Positions 45,427 to 46,713 of a stretch of DNA of 46,713 bases are shown here, piece by piece. Each line of letters begins with the position of its first letter. Within the stretch, counting starts at the first letter, position 1. The position numbers and the translations under genes are program-made. The notes below the pieces were generated by a model. It did no database searches, was not told the DNA's origin, and saw only the letters and a list, made by a program, of their open reading frames with translations. The stretch comes from Photobacterium sp. Ph5 (lineage in GTDB: Bacteria > Pseudomonadota > Gammaproteobacteria > Enterobacterales > Vibrionaceae): assembly GCF_022129445.1 (NCBI RefSeq), contig NZ_JADQAQ010000006.1, positions 1-46,713 on the forward strand. Reading direction: 5' to 3'.

Positions 45427-46005
45427 ATGACTAAAACTCGCTGCGATTGGGCAACGACCGATCCATTGTTACAGCATTACCACGATACCGAATGGGGTAA
45501 AAAAACATGTGATGATAACGCCCTTGCAGAATGCTTTGTTTTAGAAAGTATGCAAAGTGGCTTGAGTTGGTTAACCGTGCTGCGAAAACGTCCGGCTTAT
45601 CGGGCTGCTTTTCTTGATTTTGATTTGGCGAAAATCGAAGCTGAATTATTGCCACAGCCACGAGAAGTATTGGTCGAGCATATTTGCCAACATTTTGATG
45701 TGATAAAACATCGAGGGAAAATAGCGGCTGCTTTAAATAACCTTGCCTTGTTAATTGAAATTCGTAAGCAGATGCCACTCGCTGATTTTTTCTGGCAGTT
45801 TGTGGAACATAAAACGGTCGTTAATCAATGGCAAACCATGGTAGAAATGCCATCCCAAACAGATCAGTCGGCATACATGAGTCAGGTACTCAAGAAGCAA
45901 GGGTTTAAGTTTATTGGTGCAATAACCTGTTATTCCTTTATGCAAGCGGTAGGGATGGTGAACGATCATTTAACGACTTGTTATTGTAATTCTAATAACA
46001 CATAA
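45427..46005 (+). CDS. tag: DNA-3-methyladenine glycosylase I
   Basis: This 192-residue protein (E. coli Tag has 187) begins TKTRCDWATTDPLLQHYHDTEWG and has SMQSGLSWLTVLRKRPAYRAAF, both typical of Tag. The zinc site is visible as Cys6 and His17 or His19 with the C-terminal His and Cys of NDHLTTCYC. It removes 3-methyladenine from DNA. It stands alone between a terminator and the next gene; no adaptive-response regulator is adjacent. Confidence 0.95.
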   Translation: MTKTRCDWATTDPLLQHYHDTEWGKKTCDDNALAECFVLESMQSGLSWLTVLRKRPAYRAAFLDFDLAKIEAELLPQPREVLVEHICQHFDVIKHRGKIAAALNNLALLIEIRKQMPLADFFWQFVEHKTVVNQWQTMVEMPSQTDQSAYMSQVLKKQGFKFIGAITCYSFMQAVGMVNDHLTTCYCNSNNT

Positions 46006-46142
46006 CCTATTTGATATTGTTGTATTTTTACTAAGACACATTTGCAAAGTTAGTTTGAGTGATAAAGCGATGTAAGGCTTTCGGTAAGCGTACTATGCTT
46101 AATTTATATTCTCTTCTAAATAACAATAACAAAGGTGTCTTC

Positions 46143-46713
46143 ATGGAAAGTGGGGATAGCAATATCGTCTTTCATGTCATTTCTGTGTTTTTTAACATGT
46201 CATGGCAAATCTTTTGGCCATTAGCCTTTGGCTTAATACTCTCTTCTTTTATTCGTAACTTATTACCTGTTGATACCGTGGTGAAACACTTAGGCAAAAC
46301 TAATGTGAAAAGTCTGAGTTTTACAACCTTATTAGGTATGGTGTCATCATCGTGTTCTTATGCTGCGGCGTCACTGTCTCACACCTTGTTAGCAAAAAAG
46401 GCAACAGTCGCTAACGCAATGGCATTTTTAGTATCAAGCACTAACTTGATAGTGGAAATGTTTATTGTGCTGGTGGCACTAATGGGGTGGACATTCTTAT
46501 GGGGTGAAGTCATTGGTGGCTTGATCTTAATCGTAACCGTTGGCTTTTTGTTTAGTCGTTTTTATCCTAAAGATGTTGAACAAGAGCTGCGTGATCATAT
46601 AGCAAATGCCGAGCCACAACAAAAAGCCAGTTGCGGCATGGACATGTCTGAAATGAAACATGACAGCAGCGATTGCGGCATGGATATGTCTAACATGAAA
46701 CATGACAGCAGTG
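46143..46713 (+). CDS. YraQ/UPF0718-type permease, 3' end outside window
   Basis: The first 190 codons are present. The N-terminal half has four or five hydrophobic segments and the family motif VSSSCSYAAASLSHTLLAKKA. A hydrophilic loop follows with two copies of CGMDMS-(E/N)-MKHDSS. RBS AAAGGTG precedes the ATG at 46143. The family (DUF318, which includes the ArsP organoarsenical exporters) consists of predicted permeases; the substrate here is unknown. The Met/His/Cys loop suggests metal handling. The gene continues past 46713. Confidence 0.85.
   Translation, partial: MESGDSNIVFHVISVFFNMSWQIFWPLAFGLILSSFIRNLLPVDTVVKHLGKTNVKSLSFTTLLGMVSSSCSYAAASLSHTLLAKKATVANAMAFLVSSTNLIVEMFIVLVALMGWTFLWGEVIGGLILIVTVGFLFSRFYPKDVEQELRDHIANAEPQQKASCGMDMSEMKHDSSDCGMDMSNMKHDSS
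46631..46713 (+). repeat. 42-bp tandem repeat coding Met/His/Cys-rich units
   Basis: TTGCGGCATGG recurs at 46631 and 46673, a 42-bp (14-residue) period with a few silent or conservative changes. Each unit encodes one Cys, three Met and one His. The second unit reaches the window edge, so the total copy number is unknown. Confidence 0.85.

Overview
The window looks like a chromosomal segment from a low-GC marine gammaproteobacterium of the Vibrionaceae, most likely Photobacterium. The grounds are the AT-rich intergenic DNA, the Vibrio/E. coli-like GntR, Edd, Tag, MepA and TrhP proteins, and a tRNA-Asp-like remnant followed by a terminator, as at the end of a stable-RNA operon. The genus is an inference; no rRNA is present to confirm it. 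No insertion sequence, prophage or CRISPR array was seen.

Layout. (1) 1-170: a tRNA-Asp-like sequence carrying two hairpin-forming insertions, then a strong terminator. (2) 297-14854: an iron-acquisition island. A MATE exporter diverges across a Fur box from a petrobactin-type siderophore operon (asbA, asbB, asbC, a fused asbD-asbE, asbF). A response regulator with a degenerate receiver, a TonB-dependent receptor, a periplasmic binding protein, one FecCD-type permease and an ATPase follow. Strong Fur boxes precede asbA, the regulator and the receptor. (3) 15100-25157: a minus-strand type I secretion operon with a 1686-residue RTX adhesin (LapA-like N-terminal retention module, about six cadherin-like repeats, vWA domain, RTX nonapeptides), then an ABC exporter, a membrane-fusion protein and a TolC-like outer-membrane protein. 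(4) 25521-26501: an orphan SorC-family regulator. (5) 26564-36590: a selenocysteine/formate dehydrogenase block. selC is on the plus strand. fdoG (in-frame UGA), fdoH, fdoI, fdhE, selA and selB run on the minus strand, and fdhD diverges. (6) 36898-39484: murein endopeptidase mepA with an unexpected Fur-box match upstream, then yfhL and trhP on the minus strand. (7) 39758-45355: gluconate/Entner-Doudoroff genes: gntR, the gntK-edd-eda operon and a divergent gluconate permease, with two overlapping GntR operators between them. (8) 45427-46713: tag, then a YraQ-type permease cut by the window edge within a Met/His/Cys-rich tandem repeat.

How the genes work together. The asb genes would make a 3,4-dihydroxybenzoyl-spermidine/citrate siderophore from 3-dehydroshikimate, spermidine and citrate. 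The MATE protein may export it, and the receptor plus ABC transporter would bring the ferric form back, all under Fur. The sel genes sit with the enzyme that needs selenocysteine; only selD is absent. The gnt/edd/eda genes take gluconate to pyruvate and glyceraldehyde 3-phosphate.

The most unusual points are the tRNA-Asp mosaic, the AsbD-AsbE fusion, the orphan regulator without a phospho-acceptor Asp next to a perfect palindrome that abuts a Fur box, and the Fur box upstream of mepA.
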